Origin: Pseudoteredinibacter isoporae
GTDB lineage: Bacteria; Pseudomonadota; Gammaproteobacteria; Pseudomonadales; Cellvibrionaceae
Assembly (NCBI RefSeq): GCF_011602085.1
Contig: NZ_JAAONY010000001.1
Location: forward strand, 1,240,001 to 1,304,000
DNA length: 64,000 nt
Direction of reading: 5' to 3'
In this document: positions 56,061 to 64,000 of the stretch, in pieces
Layout: the number at the start of each line of letters is the position of its first letter
Numbering within the stretch: the stretch's first letter is position 1
Translations under genes and position numbers: made by a program
Notes under the pieces: model-generated
Seen by the model: the letters and a program-made list of their open reading frames with translations, nothing else
The model's database searches: none
Told to the model about the DNA's origin: nothing

Positions 56061-58175
56061 TCAGGGCAAAACCTCTCCAGCGCTTCCTGGGATACCTCGA
56101 TTCAGCCCCTTGGGCAGCATGATAGTGAAGCGTACACCCCCTAAATCCGCACGGTTTTTGGCGTGTACCTTGGCCTGATGGAATTCGACGATCAGCTGCA
56201 CGATACGCAGCCCAAGGCCCAAATGAGGGCGCTCACTGTCGGTCTTTTCACGCACTGAGACTAGGGAATCAAATAATTGCTCACTGAGCAGGTCTGGCAA
56301 GAGAGGGCCGTCATTTTCGACCTCCAGACGATAGGCGGCAGGGCTGTCGGTCAATGACAGGGTGATACGGCCACCCTGGGGACAAAAGTCCACTGCATTT
56401 TCAATCAGTTTGTCCAATGCCTGGGCCAGTAGTTCCGGAGCACCCCAGTAATGGATTTCGGCCTGATCATCCAATTCCAGCTCAACCTGACAGCGATTGG
56501 CAAATGTATCGCGGTAGGCCATGGCCAAGTCCCCGAGTAACTGATCCAGGCGAAAAGCTTCTTTTTCAGCACTTTGAATGGCCGCTTCGACCTGGCTGGC
56601 GGCGCCCATGGCATTGAGAATGGCCGAGAGGCGTTCGCTGCCCTGCAGGGCGCGACTGTTATAGCTGTTCTGCTCTTCGTTGAGTTCACATTGCTGGAGG
56701 TTGTCCAGGGAGGTTTTTACAACGGCCAGAGGGGTGCGAAGCTCATGGGACAGCTTGCTCGACAGGCTCCCAAGATAATCGCTGTAGGCGCGCAGGCGGC
56801 GCAGCAGGGTGTGGTGATGTCGGCTGAGATCACCGAGTTCGTCTTTGGCATCACTGGCCGGCAGCAGGTGTTGCTCGGGTTTGGGGCGGCCATATTCGTC
56901 CAATGCCTGCTCTGCGGCTTGACTGAGTTTGGTGATTCGCCAACCCAGCCAACTGGCGTAGGCTAACAGGGCTGCGCCCAGCAGGAAGCTGCCCAGGCTG
57001 GAATAGAGCAATAGATTCAGTAGTGCAGAATTCATCAGGCTGGCCTGGGTATCGTTGCTCTGCTCAGCAATCACTGTACCCAGAACGGCGCCATCAGGTC
57101 CTTGAATGGGTGCGCTGGCGCGTACCTTGAGCTGACCTTCACCCTGATACCAACGGCTGTCGGCTCGTCCAGCCAGGGCATTGCGGGCCTCATCGCCAAA
57201 ATACCAGCCGTTGCGTTGCCAATCCTGCAGAACTTCAAGCTGCTGGCTCTGTAGCAATCGCTGATAGATCCAGGCTTTGACCGGGTGCAGTTTATTGGGC
57301 AGATCCAGATAGCTGACTTTGGCGGGCGGTTGTTGATCGGCCAAGAGTTCTCCCTGGGTTCCGCTGATGCTTAAGCGCAGCCCTTCTTGCCGGAACTTAT
57401 CAAGGGCCTGATCCAGGCTTTCCAGTTGATGAACGAGCCGGGGGGCTTGCTGATCGCTGGCCCACAGGCCCAGTTGCTCGCCCTGGTCAGAGACCACCGT
57501 CAAGTTGAAGCGCCCGGCCAGCAGCTCCATAGGGAGTTGCAACTCGACCTGATAACCTTTGCTGGTTTCTCGCCACCAGCCCTGAATACGGTGTTCAATG
57601 CGAAGCTGATCATCGGCACGGTAGCGTGCGATGATCTTTCCGGGAGAGCTGGTGCTGAGTGCATAGAGCTGGGAGGCGCTTTGCAGCAGCAAATGGTCGC
57701 CATTTGCCAGACCATTTTTACCGGGGTGGTAATAACTCAACTCGCTTTTATTGACCTCAACAAAGGCAAACAGACGATCATGGGGGCTGCGCAAGCGTTT
57801 GCGGTTGGCAAAGGTTTCGGCCTCGGCACGCTGCAGCATCAGGCGCCAGCGGGCGTGAAAGCCGGGTTCTCCCGCACGATAAAACAGTCCTTTGCGCCAG
57901 GCTGGCCAGTCACCATCGTAGCCATCGAGAACCAGCTGCCCCTGTTGCAGGGGAGCGAAAAAGCCGGTTTGTTGTTGAGTCGGGTGTTGCGCTGGCCATG
58001 CAGACAGGTTTTCTTCATTACTCAAGGCCGTGGCCACGGCTTTGGCTTGGGCGAGCAGAGCCCGGCTCTGTCCATCGCGCAGCAGTTGATCCATCTCCTG
58101 TAAGTGTTGATAGCCCGCCCAGGGAATCATCAAGGTGAGCAGGCTGAGCAATAACAGTTGCCGGCTGAGCTTCAT
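56061..58175 (-). CDS. pdsS: sensor histidine kinase of the dedicated sortase system
   Basis: A 704-residue membrane histidine kinase. An N-terminal helix and a second helix near residues 395-415 enclose a large periplasmic sensor region. Next come a HAMP-like linker, the phospho-acceptor H477 in KLSHELRTPLAVVKTSL, and the ATPase domain with N (LIENAVDFCP) and G (HLGLGLRIV) boxes. Its gene overlaps the response regulator by 4 bases (ATGA) and lies divergently next to the sortase-target/sortase pair. This matches the described proteobacterial dedicated sortase system. The signal is unknown. Confidence 0.9.
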   Translation of the reverse strand: MKLSRQLLLLSLLTLMIPWAGYQHLQEMDQLLRDGQSRALLAQAKAVATALSNEENLSAWPAQHPTQQQTGFFAPLQQGQLVLDGYDGDWPAWRKGLFYRAGEPGFHARWRLMLQRAEAETFANRKRLRSPHDRLFAFVEVNKSELSYYHPGKNGLANGDHLLLQSASQLYALSTSSPGKIIARYRADDQLRIEHRIQGWWRETSKGYQVELQLPMELLAGRFNLTVVSDQGEQLGLWASDQQAPRLVHQLESLDQALDKFRQEGLRLSISGTQGELLADQQPPAKVSYLDLPNKLHPVKAWIYQRLLQSQQLEVLQDWQRNGWYFGDEARNALAGRADSRWYQGEGQLKVRASAPIQGPDGAVLGTVIAEQSNDTQASLMNSALLNLLLYSSLGSFLLGAALLAYASWLGWRITKLSQAAEQALDEYGRPKPEQHLLPASDAKDELGDLSRHHHTLLRRLRAYSDYLGSLSSKLSHELRTPLAVVKTSLDNLQQCELNEEQNSYNSRALQGSERLSAILNAMGAASQVEAAIQSAEKEAFRLDQLLGDLAMAYRDTFANRCQVELELDDQAEIHYWGAPELLAQALDKLIENAVDFCPQGGRITLSLTDSPAAYRLEVENDGPLLPDLLSEQLFDSLVSVREKTDSERPHLGLGLRIVQLIVEFHQAKVHAKNRADLGGVRFTIMLPKGLNRGIPGSAGEVLP

Positions 58176-58876
58176 TCAGAGGCTTCCTGCCAGCGGTAGC
58201 CCATGCCGTATGCCGTAGCAATGCAACGGAACTCGGGATCGATCTGCTGAAACTTTTTGCGAATACGCTTGATGTGAGAAGTGATGGTATTGTCATCAAG
58301 CACGACGTTGGCGGCATCCATTAACTGCTGACGATTTTTCACATGACCGGGGTGCTTGGCCAGGGCATGCACAATCCAGAGTTCGGTAACAGTGAGGTCC
58401 AGCAACTGTTCCTGCCAGCGGGCGTGCATGCGGTCGAGGTTAATATCCAGCGCCCCCCGTTGCAGGCAATTCTCCTCGGCGTCCTGCTCCGGTTCCTGGA
58501 GCGCGTCCATACGGCGGAACAGAGCCACAATGCGGGCCAACATGTGAGCCTGGCTGATATCCTTGGTGAGATAATCGTCGGCGCCCAGGCGCAGTCCGCT
58601 GATCATATCCAGTTCGCTGTCGCGAGCGGTGAGAAAGATAATGGGCAGTTGGGGCGCCTGGGCACGCAGTTGTCGGCAAAGATCAAAGCCACCTTCAATC
58701 TCTTCACCCAGGCCCACATCAATAATCGCCAGATCGGGCAGGGCTTCGTTAAAGGCCTGCAGGGCACTGGGGCGATCTATATAGTGACTGACTTGAAAGC
58801 CCTGACGCTGGAGCGCTTCCTGATAGTTGGCCGCGATAGCAACTTCATCTTCAACAATGACGATATGCCTTGGCAT
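58172..58876 (-). CDS. pdsR: response regulator of the dedicated sortase system
   Basis: A 234-residue OmpR-class regulator. The receiver domain has the acidic pocket IVEDE, phospho-acceptor D53 in LAIIDVGLG, and the switch residues FLTARD and LTKD. The C-terminal winged helix contains LTVTELWIVHALAKHPGHVK, DDNTITSHIKRIRKKF and ATAYGMGYRW. The ATG at 58876 is used because it gives the canonical MPRHIVIVEDE start. It probably controls the divergent sortase-target and sortase genes through the about 160-base shared promoter region (inference from context and the known system). Confidence 0.93.
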   Translation of the reverse strand: MPRHIVIVEDEVAIAANYQEALQRQGFQVSHYIDRPSALQAFNEALPDLAIIDVGLGEEIEGGFDLCRQLRAQAPQLPIIFLTARDSELDMISGLRLGADDYLTKDISQAHMLARIVALFRRMDALQEPEQDAEENCLQRGALDINLDRMHARWQEQLLDLTVTELWIVHALAKHPGHVKNRQQLMDAANVVLDDNTITSHIKRIRKKFQQIDPEFRCIATAYGMGYRWQEASE

Positions 58877-59040
58877 GTTGTGTCCTTCCCTTGATTGAGG
58901 GGCATAGTGTATCGCTATGCTGGCGAAAATAAATCCCTGCCACAATTGATCACAATTCAACGCTGGCTTGCCATGGTTGCGGCACTTACCTGCCACAGCG
59001 GCTTGATTTAATACTCTGAAACAACTGACAGGGTAGAACT

Positions 59041-61305
59041 ATGATGGCATCAGATTTCTCAGCAGCGCCGCATTTATGTCGCCAGCGCTTTCGCAAGGGC
59101 CGAATTCCAAAACATTTGTTACTCGAGCAGCCGGTAAAGAACCGAAGCTGGATGAAATATGTTCTGGCTTTGCTGATGTTGCCTTTGCTGATTCTATTTC
59201 TCGCCTTCGCGGACTCGGTGCGGGCGGATGACGATTATCAGTGGCAAAAGCGCCATCATGAACAAGGGGGGGAGCTATTCTTCCTCGACCAATCAGGCCG
59301 ACGGGCACCGGCGTTGCATATGACCAGTGATTTCAGTGTTGAAATCAATGGCATGGTGGCGGAAATCACCTTGCAACAGCGTTTTAAAAATCAGGGTTCT
59401 CAATGGTTGGAGGCGGTTTATGTATTTCCCTTGGACGAACAGGCGGCCATCAGTGCTATGCAAATGCGTGTGGGCGAGCGGTTGATCAAGGGCAAAATTA
59501 AAGAGAAACAAGCTGCGCGCAAGGAGTATCAGTTGGCTCGCAAGCGTGGCCAAAAAGCGGCATTGAGCGAACAGCAGCGCGCCAATCTGTTTACCCAGCG
59601 TGTTGCGAATATTGCGCCGGGTGAAGAAATCGAAGTTGAATTAACGGTGGTTCAGAGCGTTAATCTGCGTGACCTTCCCCAACAGGGCGGTTTGCAATTC
59701 AGTTTGCGAATTCCAACCACCCTTACCCCGCGTTATATGCCCGGACAGGTTCTGTTGCAGCCCAAAGCTCAGACTGAGCTTCAGCTGGATAATCATGGCT
59801 GGGCCCAGGCGACGTCTCAGGTGCCTGATGCGGCCGAGATCAGCCCGCCGATGATTGCCTTTGAAGATATTGTGAACCCAATGAGCCTGCACATTAATCT
59901 CGATGCCGGCTTGCCCTTGGCAGACGTCGAGAGCCCGAGTCATAAATTGTCGGTACGTAAACTGGATAAGCGCCATCAAATTGATTTGGCCAATGGCGTT
60001 GCTTCGATGGATCGCGATTTTATTTTGCAGTGGTCACCCAACCCTTCTTCACAGCCGCGTGCGGCATTATTCCGCCAGAGCAAAGAGCAAAGCGATTACG
60101 CCATGGTGATGCTATTGCCGCCGCAAACTTTGTCTTCGGCCATTCCCCGTGAGGTTGTTTTTATTATCGATACGTCCGGTTCCATGGATGGAGAATCGAT
60201 TGTTCAGGCGAAAGCCGCGCTGAGCACAGCAATACAACAAATGGGTGATGGTAATCGTTTTAATATCATCGAATTTAATTCCAATTACCGCATGTTCTCC
60301 AGCAATCCACTGTTTATGAATCCGCTTAATCGCCAGCAGGCGTTGGACTTTGTTGCGGGATTGCATTCGGGTGGTGGCACTGAAATGTTGCCGGCTCTGC
60401 GTGAAGCTCTTCAAGGTCGGCCGGTTGAAGGCTTTTTAAAACAAGTGGTATTTATTACCGACGGCAGTGTGGGGAATGAAACTGAACTGTTTCGAGAGAT
60501 CCATAAGTTGCTTGGTGATAGCCGCCTGTTCACAGTGGGTATTGGCTCGGCGCCGAATGGATTCTTTATGCGCAAAGCGGCGGAGTTTGGTCGTGGCAGT
60601 CATCGTTATATTTCCCGTCTTGATCAAGTGGAAGACGAAATGGGGCATCTGTTCAAGCAGTTGGCATCGCCGGTGTTGCGAGATGTTCATATTCAGTGGC
60701 CGGAACATTTGCAAGTAAGTGCTTTACCGGAAAATATTTCGGATTTGTACATGGGTGAAGCGGTTCTTGTGCAAGCCAAACTGACAGAGAAAAACGCCAG
60801 CGAGGTCATGGACGGCAATGTGGTTATCAAAGGGCAGCTGGCTTCACAGGAATGGCAACAGAGCATCCCGCTGGCTGTATTAGCTGATCGTCAGCACCAT
60901 GGTTTATCCAATTTGTGGGGGCGCAAAAAGATTGCCCAACTGGAAGATGAGAAAACTCTGGGGCGTGATCCGAAAGCTGTGAAAGCCGATGTGTTGAAAA
61001 TTGCACTGGCTGAACAATTACTCTCGCCTTATACCAGCTTTATTGCGGTGGAAGAAAAAATCTCACGACCTATGACAGCGGTTTCTGACAGCGCTGCCGT
61101 GGCCAATCAATTGCCCAAGGGCAGTGCCAAACCGGCTGCACCCGAGGTGCGACAGCAAACCGCAATGGCTTACCCGAAAACGGCGTTGGGGTGGGAACTC
61201 AAGTTGTATCAATCTTTGCTGATGCTGCTGGTTTTGTTACTGGTGTATACGGTTTGCCGTTTTGGAATGCCAAGACATGTTTTGTTTAAGACGGTAGCTC
61301 AATAA
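59041..61305 (+). CDS. marine proteobacterial sortase target protein (VIT and vWA domains)
   Basis: A 754-residue exported protein, the single substrate of the adjacent sortase in the known system. It has an N-terminal signal-anchor (MKYVLALLMLPLLILFLAF, preceded by a long 37-residue basic region if the ATG at 59041 is right). Next are a VIT domain (VEINGMVAEITLQQRFKNQ) and a vWA domain with an intact MIDAS D377-TSGSM. The C-terminal sorting region starts at 711 with YPKTALG, followed by a hydrophobic helix and a basic tail (RFGMPRH). The start at 59041 has AGGG 7 bases before it; the ATG at 59152 is an alternative. Its stop overlaps the sortase start by one base. Confidence 0.92.
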   Translation: MMASDFSAAPHLCRQRFRKGRIPKHLLLEQPVKNRSWMKYVLALLMLPLLILFLAFADSVRADDDYQWQKRHHEQGGELFFLDQSGRRAPALHMTSDFSVEINGMVAEITLQQRFKNQGSQWLEAVYVFPLDEQAAISAMQMRVGERLIKGKIKEKQAARKEYQLARKRGQKAALSEQQRANLFTQRVANIAPGEEIEVELTVVQSVNLRDLPQQGGLQFSLRIPTTLTPRYMPGQVLLQPKAQTELQLDNHGWAQATSQVPDAAEISPPMIAFEDIVNPMSLHINLDAGLPLADVESPSHKLSVRKLDKRHQIDLANGVASMDRDFILQWSPNPSSQPRAALFRQSKEQSDYAMVMLLPPQTLSSAIPREVVFIIDTSGSMDGESIVQAKAALSTAIQQMGDGNRFNIIEFNSNYRMFSSNPLFMNPLNRQQALDFVAGLHSGGGTEMLPALREALQGRPVEGFLKQVVFITDGSVGNETELFREIHKLLGDSRLFTVGIGSAPNGFFMRKAAEFGRGSHRYISRLDQVEDEMGHLFKQLASPVLRDVHIQWPEHLQVSALPENISDLYMGEAVLVQAKLTEKNASEVMDGNVVIKGQLASQEWQQSIPLAVLADRQHHGLSNLWGRKKIAQLEDEKTLGRDPKAVKADVLKIALAEQLLSPYTSFIAVEEKISRPMTAVSDSAAVANQLPKGSAKPAAPEVRQQTAMAYPKTALGWELKLYQSLLMLLVLLLVYTVCRFGMPRHVLFKTVAQ

Positions 61306-61949
61306 TGTTTAAGAGCCTGATAAAGCGAGCGAATTCGCGTTACGTATTTCTGTTGCTTTTGTTGCTTGCTTGCATGCCGGGATTGCAAGGGCTTTGGATG
61401 GTCTCCAAAGCCCAACTGGCGCAATACCTGTTGGAAGATGCCTGGACGGCAAGTTTACAGCGTGGGGTCGACGTTCGCCCCTGGCCCTGGGCAGACAGCT
61501 GGCCAGTGGCTCGCCTGCGTTGGGCTGACGAAGATATTGATATGCTCGTGTTGTTTGGTGCCCAAGGTTCGAGTTTGGCCTTCGCGCCGGGCATGGCAGA
61601 AGCTGAAAACGGGGCGAAAATGATTTCGGCCCATCGCGATACTCACTTTCAATTTCTCGCAAGGCTGCAAGCTGGTGACACCATCGAATTACAAGAACGT
61701 GATGGTGTATGGCAATCCTGGCAGGTAGAAGTCGCTGAGATTCACGACATTAATAAAGATCGCTTATGGTTGGCTGAAGGTGAATTGCTGTTGGTGAGTT
61801 GCTATCCCTTTGAACAAATCGAAGCGGGTGGTCCGCTTCGTTATGTTTTGCGTTTACGTCATGTAGAAACACCGGTGGAATCAGCCGTTATAGCCAGTCG
61901 CCCATGGCCAGTAGGGGGCTTGGATCGCGTCCTTCGCTCAGCCAAATAA
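61305..61949 (+). CDS. class GN sortase
   Basis: A 214-residue membrane-anchored transpeptidase of the proteobacterial sortase class. The N-terminal helix (about 12-30) anchors it. The catalytic set is complete: H110 in MISAHRDTHF, C166 in LLLVSCYPFE and R179 in GGPLRYVLR, with the Cys-Arg spacing of 13 seen in Staphylococcus SrtA (from memory). It is coupled to its target by the TAATG overlap. The C-terminal about 20 codons overlap the end of the convergent DUF1223 gene by 62 bases. Confidence 0.93.
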   Translation: MFKSLIKRANSRYVFLLLLLLACMPGLQGLWMVSKAQLAQYLLEDAWTASLQRGVDVRPWPWADSWPVARLRWADEDIDMLVLFGAQGSSLAFAPGMAEAENGAKMISAHRDTHFQFLARLQAGDTIELQERDGVWQSWQVEVAEIHDINKDRLWLAEGELLLVSCYPFEQIEAGGPLRYVLRLRHVETPVESAVIASRPWPVGGLDRVLRSAK

Positions 61950-62646
61950 CGATGGCCTGCTCCTTCGCATTAAAGGCTTCCACATCGGGCAAATCCAGTT
62001 TGGCTTTGCCTTTTGAATTTAACTCAGCTTTCGCGTAATCCAGTACCACAAAATCGTGTTGCAGTGTCTTTCTGCGATTCTCGCCCGCTTTGATTTTATG
62101 CTTAAGGCCAAAGCCCAGGATTGCGAGATTGACGGTATAGGATTTTTTCTCCGCCCGTTGTTCAGGCTGGAATGCGATTCGGGCATCGTGTTCGGAGAGA
62201 TCGGCAGACAACTTTCCAATGGCTTTGTTGTTGCTTTGGGGAATGGGGCGGCGATAGAACCAGCCATTCCATTGTTCGCCATTGGTCATAAACCCTGGTG
62301 TGGCAACCGTTCGGCTGTGCCCCAGATGTTTATAGATGCGTTGACGATGGCTGAACTGGCGCTGGGCGAAAGGGTCTTCCCAACCCAGATAATCCCAATA
62401 ATCCACATGGAAGTTGATGGGAATTAACTTGCGCCACAAATCCGGCGACTGTTTTAGTTTGGTGAACCAGCGTTCGGCGGGCGGACAGCTGCTGCAACCT
62501 TGGGAGGTGTAGAGTTCGAGCAGCATGGGATTGGTGGCTTGTGACTCCAGTGTTTTGGCTTGTGCGTTTGGAGCAATCGTTATCAGTGCAAAAGACAAAA
62601 GAATCAAAGCGCTGTTGAAAGCCATGTTCAGGCGGTAAGGACTCAT
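61888..62646 (-). CDS. DUF1223 domain-containing exported protein
   Basis: A 252-residue protein with a signal peptide (ending NAQA-KT) and a thioredoxin-like DUF1223 domain. The CxxC motif lies in LYTSQGCSSCPPAERWF, followed by the family segments FHVDYWDYLGWEDPFAQRQF and RTVATPGFMTNG. The family is predicted to be secreted and redox-active, with no firm role. Its 3' end overlaps the sortase gene tail-to-tail by 62 bases, which is unusual; both reading frames look genuine. A downstream ATG at residue 8 is a possible start. Confidence 0.87.
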   Translation of the reverse strand: MSPYRLNMAFNSALILLSFALITIAPNAQAKTLESQATNPMLLELYTSQGCSSCPPAERWFTKLKQSPDLWRKLIPINFHVDYWDYLGWEDPFAQRQFSHRQRIYKHLGHSRTVATPGFMTNGEQWNGWFYRRPIPQSNNKAIGKLSADLSEHDARIAFQPEQRAEKKSYTVNLAILGFGLKHKIKAGENRRKTLQHDFVVLDYAKAELNSKGKAKLDLPDVEAFNAKEQAIVIWLSEGRDPSPLLAMGDWL

Positions 62647-62782
62647 GTGAACACCATTAAGTCTTTGGAAATGAATGTATACCGCTACAGTGTGGTTCCA
62701 ATTGCCCCGCCAAGCCTCACAAATGTATAACAGGCCGATATTATTACTGTCGTGTTCGTAAGACTTGGGTCTTGATTGTGTT

Positions 62783-63430
62783 CTAGGTGCGCCGTAACCC
62801 TAGTTTGTCGAGTTCAAAGCATACTGAGTCGATCCGGTCATGGCCGAAAAATGGCTCACCGTTGATACCAAAGGTGGGGACACCCCAGTGCCCGCAGATT
62901 TCCAGATTGGTTTGGTTTAACTCTACTTCCTGCTGATAGCTCTGCGGACTCTCTTCTATGGCGGCATCCATGCTGGCTAAATTGAGCCCGGCTCGTTCGG
63001 CGGCTTTTGCCAAATGATCCCCCTGGTCCCAATTTTCTGTACCGCCAAAAATTACACGCGATACTTCGGCGGCGTATTCCAGGCCACGCCCGCGCCGATT
63101 GGCTTCTACGCCCAAATGCACCAGGCGATATATATAGGGTTGTTCTTCAGTGGCTTGAAACGTTTCCAGATCCGTGACTATCGGATCGGGCTTGGGCCAG
63201 GCATGGGGCAAGCCCATCATCTCTGCACGACGGGGCCAGTCTTTGAGAATATAAATTCCGCGTTTTAAATTATCCGGATCAAAAAAATCCCGCTGGCGTA
63301 CCGCCAGTGGTAACACCGGACGTAGTTGAATATCCACATCGTAGTTGGTTTTTATTTCAAGTGCAGCAGGCGTGACGAGGTAAGAATAGGGGCTTCTGAA
63401 AGAAAAGAACAAATCGATCACCAAGCTCAT
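62783..63430 (-). CDS. DsbA-family / 2-hydroxychromene-2-carboxylate isomerase-like protein
   Basis: A 215-residue protein of the DsbA-like GST-kappa/HCCA isomerase group. The N-terminal FFSFRSPYSYLVTPAALEI replaces the DsbA CxxC by SPYS, as expected for the isomerase branch. The C-terminal part has GHWGVPTFGINGEPFFGHDR with the cis-proline. It lacks a signal peptide, so it is cytoplasmic. Family members isomerise aromatic ring-cleavage products or conjugate glutathione; the substrate here is not evident, and no aromatic pathway genes are adjacent. Confidence 0.85.
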   Translation of the reverse strand: MSLVIDLFFSFRSPYSYLVTPAALEIKTNYDVDIQLRPVLPLAVRQRDFFDPDNLKRGIYILKDWPRRAEMMGLPHAWPKPDPIVTDLETFQATEEQPYIYRLVHLGVEANRRGRGLEYAAEVSRVIFGGTENWDQGDHLAKAAERAGLNLASMDAAIEESPQSYQQEVELNQTNLEICGHWGVPTFGINGEPFFGHDRIDSVCFELDKLGLRRT

Positions 63431-63545
63431 TGGCTGTGCCTCTTTAGGGGTTGTCGCGAATTATGTACGGCCACGAAAGATACCCGATTAACGCTATAGC
63501 AGGGTGGGATTCATTGCAAGTATCGGCGAGGGGAGGGGCAAAGCA

Positions 63546-63572
63546 AAAAGCCGCGACCAAAAGGCCGCGGTT
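63546..63572 (-). terminator. intrinsic terminator after the OmpA-family gene
   Basis: Minus-strand stem ccgcggcc / ggtcgcgg with a TTTT loop, followed by CTTTTTGCTTT. Confidence 0.8.
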
Positions 63573-63638
63573 AAAGCGTACAGCGAGTACAAAGGAAAAC
63601 TAAAACCTCCGTCCCTGGAGTTTGGTTGAAGCAACAGC

Positions 63639-64000
63639 TTAGCGGCTGGCGGTTTTTTCAGAACCGTTGTCCACTTTGAATAATTCGATGCTGACGCGAC
63701 GTTCCTGGGCGTATTGTTTCGGGTCCTGACTGTGGGCGTACTTCGAGCCATGGCTGAAAGCTTCGATGCGATTAGAGTCGACGCCCATTTGTTCCAGCGT
63801 CAAACGAACATTCTTGGCACGGTACAGTGACAAGACATTGTTGTATTCATCGGTGCCTCTCGGATCGGCATAGCCATCCAGGCGGACGCTCAGTTGCGGA
63901 TTGGACTGCAGGAATTCCGCGAGTCTGGCCAAGCGGCGATGTCCGTTGTCGCTCAATTCGTCTGAGCCGGTACGGAACAGCAGTTGGAATTCAAGATTGT
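63639..64000 (-). CDS. OmpA-family protein, C-terminal part (runs off the window)
   Basis: The visible about 120 codons encode a C-terminal OmpA/Pal-like peptidoglycan-binding domain. It contains FRTGSDELSDNGHRRLARLA, LSVRLDGYADPRGTDEYNN (the Asp and Arg that contact diaminopimelate), LSLYRAKNVRLTLEQMG and ERRVSIEL. The frame stays open to base 64000, so the N-terminal part, probably a signal peptide or lipobox and a variable region, lies outside. No start can be given; the TTG at 63956 is internal. Full-length architecture is unknown. Confidence 0.88.
   Translation of the reverse strand, partial: NLEFQLLFRTGSDELSDNGHRRLARLAEFLQSNPQLSVRLDGYADPRGTDEYNNVLSLYRAKNVRLTLEQMGVDSNRIEAFSHGSKYAHSQDPKQYAQERRVSIELFKVDNGSEKTASR

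Overview
The window is a contiguous piece of chromosome from a marine-type gammaproteobacterium, most likely of the Cellvibrionales / oligotrophic marine gammaproteobacteria (OMG) kind. This is inferred from gene order and content: zapE-rplM-rpsI-petA-petB/C-sspA-sspB, nrdR-ribD-ribE-ribB-ribH-nusB-thiL-pgpA-ribA, fabA-fabB, rplU-rpmA-obgE-proB, a uvrA/MFS/ssb neighbourhood, and a dedicated proteobacterial sortase system. No rRNA or tRNA gene, insertion sequence, prophage or CRISPR array was seen. Most of the window is ordinary core genome with short intergenic gaps and well-formed intrinsic terminators.

Layout. 0-6.7 kb: ZapE, ribosomal proteins L13 and S9, the bc1 complex (Rieske protein, then one long gene that joins cytochrome b to cytochrome c1), and the SspA/SspB pair. 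6.7-13 kb: a DUF4124 protein, the acetolactate synthase pair ilvI-ilvH behind a long structured leader, a secreted triacylglycerol lipase with its steric foldase, and a periplasmic histidine phosphatase. 13-21.6 kb: glyA, a small membrane protein, nrdR and the riboflavin/nusB/thiL/pgpA operon. 21.6-23.5 kb: a low-GC accessory pocket with a previously unlabelled microcin-like bacteriocin precursor (double-glycine leader), an overlapping small membrane protein that looks like its immunity partner, and a secreted NTF2-like gene split by an in-frame TAA. 23.5-31.3 kb: an M3 oligopeptidase, a TetR-controlled thioesterase/DMT-exporter operon with two visible operators, and a ferritin-like diiron protein between two AraC-type regulators. 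31.3-37.6 kb: uvrA with a LexA box, an orphan LuxR-type regulator, a YajR-like MFS exporter and ssb. 37.7-45 kb: a degenerate RmlD-like protein, an acyl-CoA ligase, fabB/fabA (unsaturated fatty acid synthesis), cpsG and ispB. 45-54.3 kb: rplU-rpmA, obgE-proB, a HisC-type aminotransferase and an RND efflux pair. 54.3-64 kb: DUF6122, a LapG-type cysteine protease, rpsT, the sortase two-component system, its VIT/vWA target and the class GN sortase, DUF1223, a DsbA-like isomerase and the C-terminal part of an OmpA-family protein that runs off the window.

How the parts fit. Respiration (bc1), branched-chain amino acid synthesis, one-carbon metabolism, flavin synthesis, membrane lipid synthesis and translation dominate. 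The accessory functions are extracellular or surface directed: lipase plus foldase, bacteriocin plus immunity candidate, RND pump, LapG-like protease, and a sortase that handles a single surface vWA protein under its own two-component control. The most novel-looking items are the bacteriocin/immunity pair, the cytochrome b-c1 fusion with two extra predicted membrane helices at the junction, and the structured RNA leader of ilvI. All functions are read from sequence motifs and remembered family features; no database search was run.
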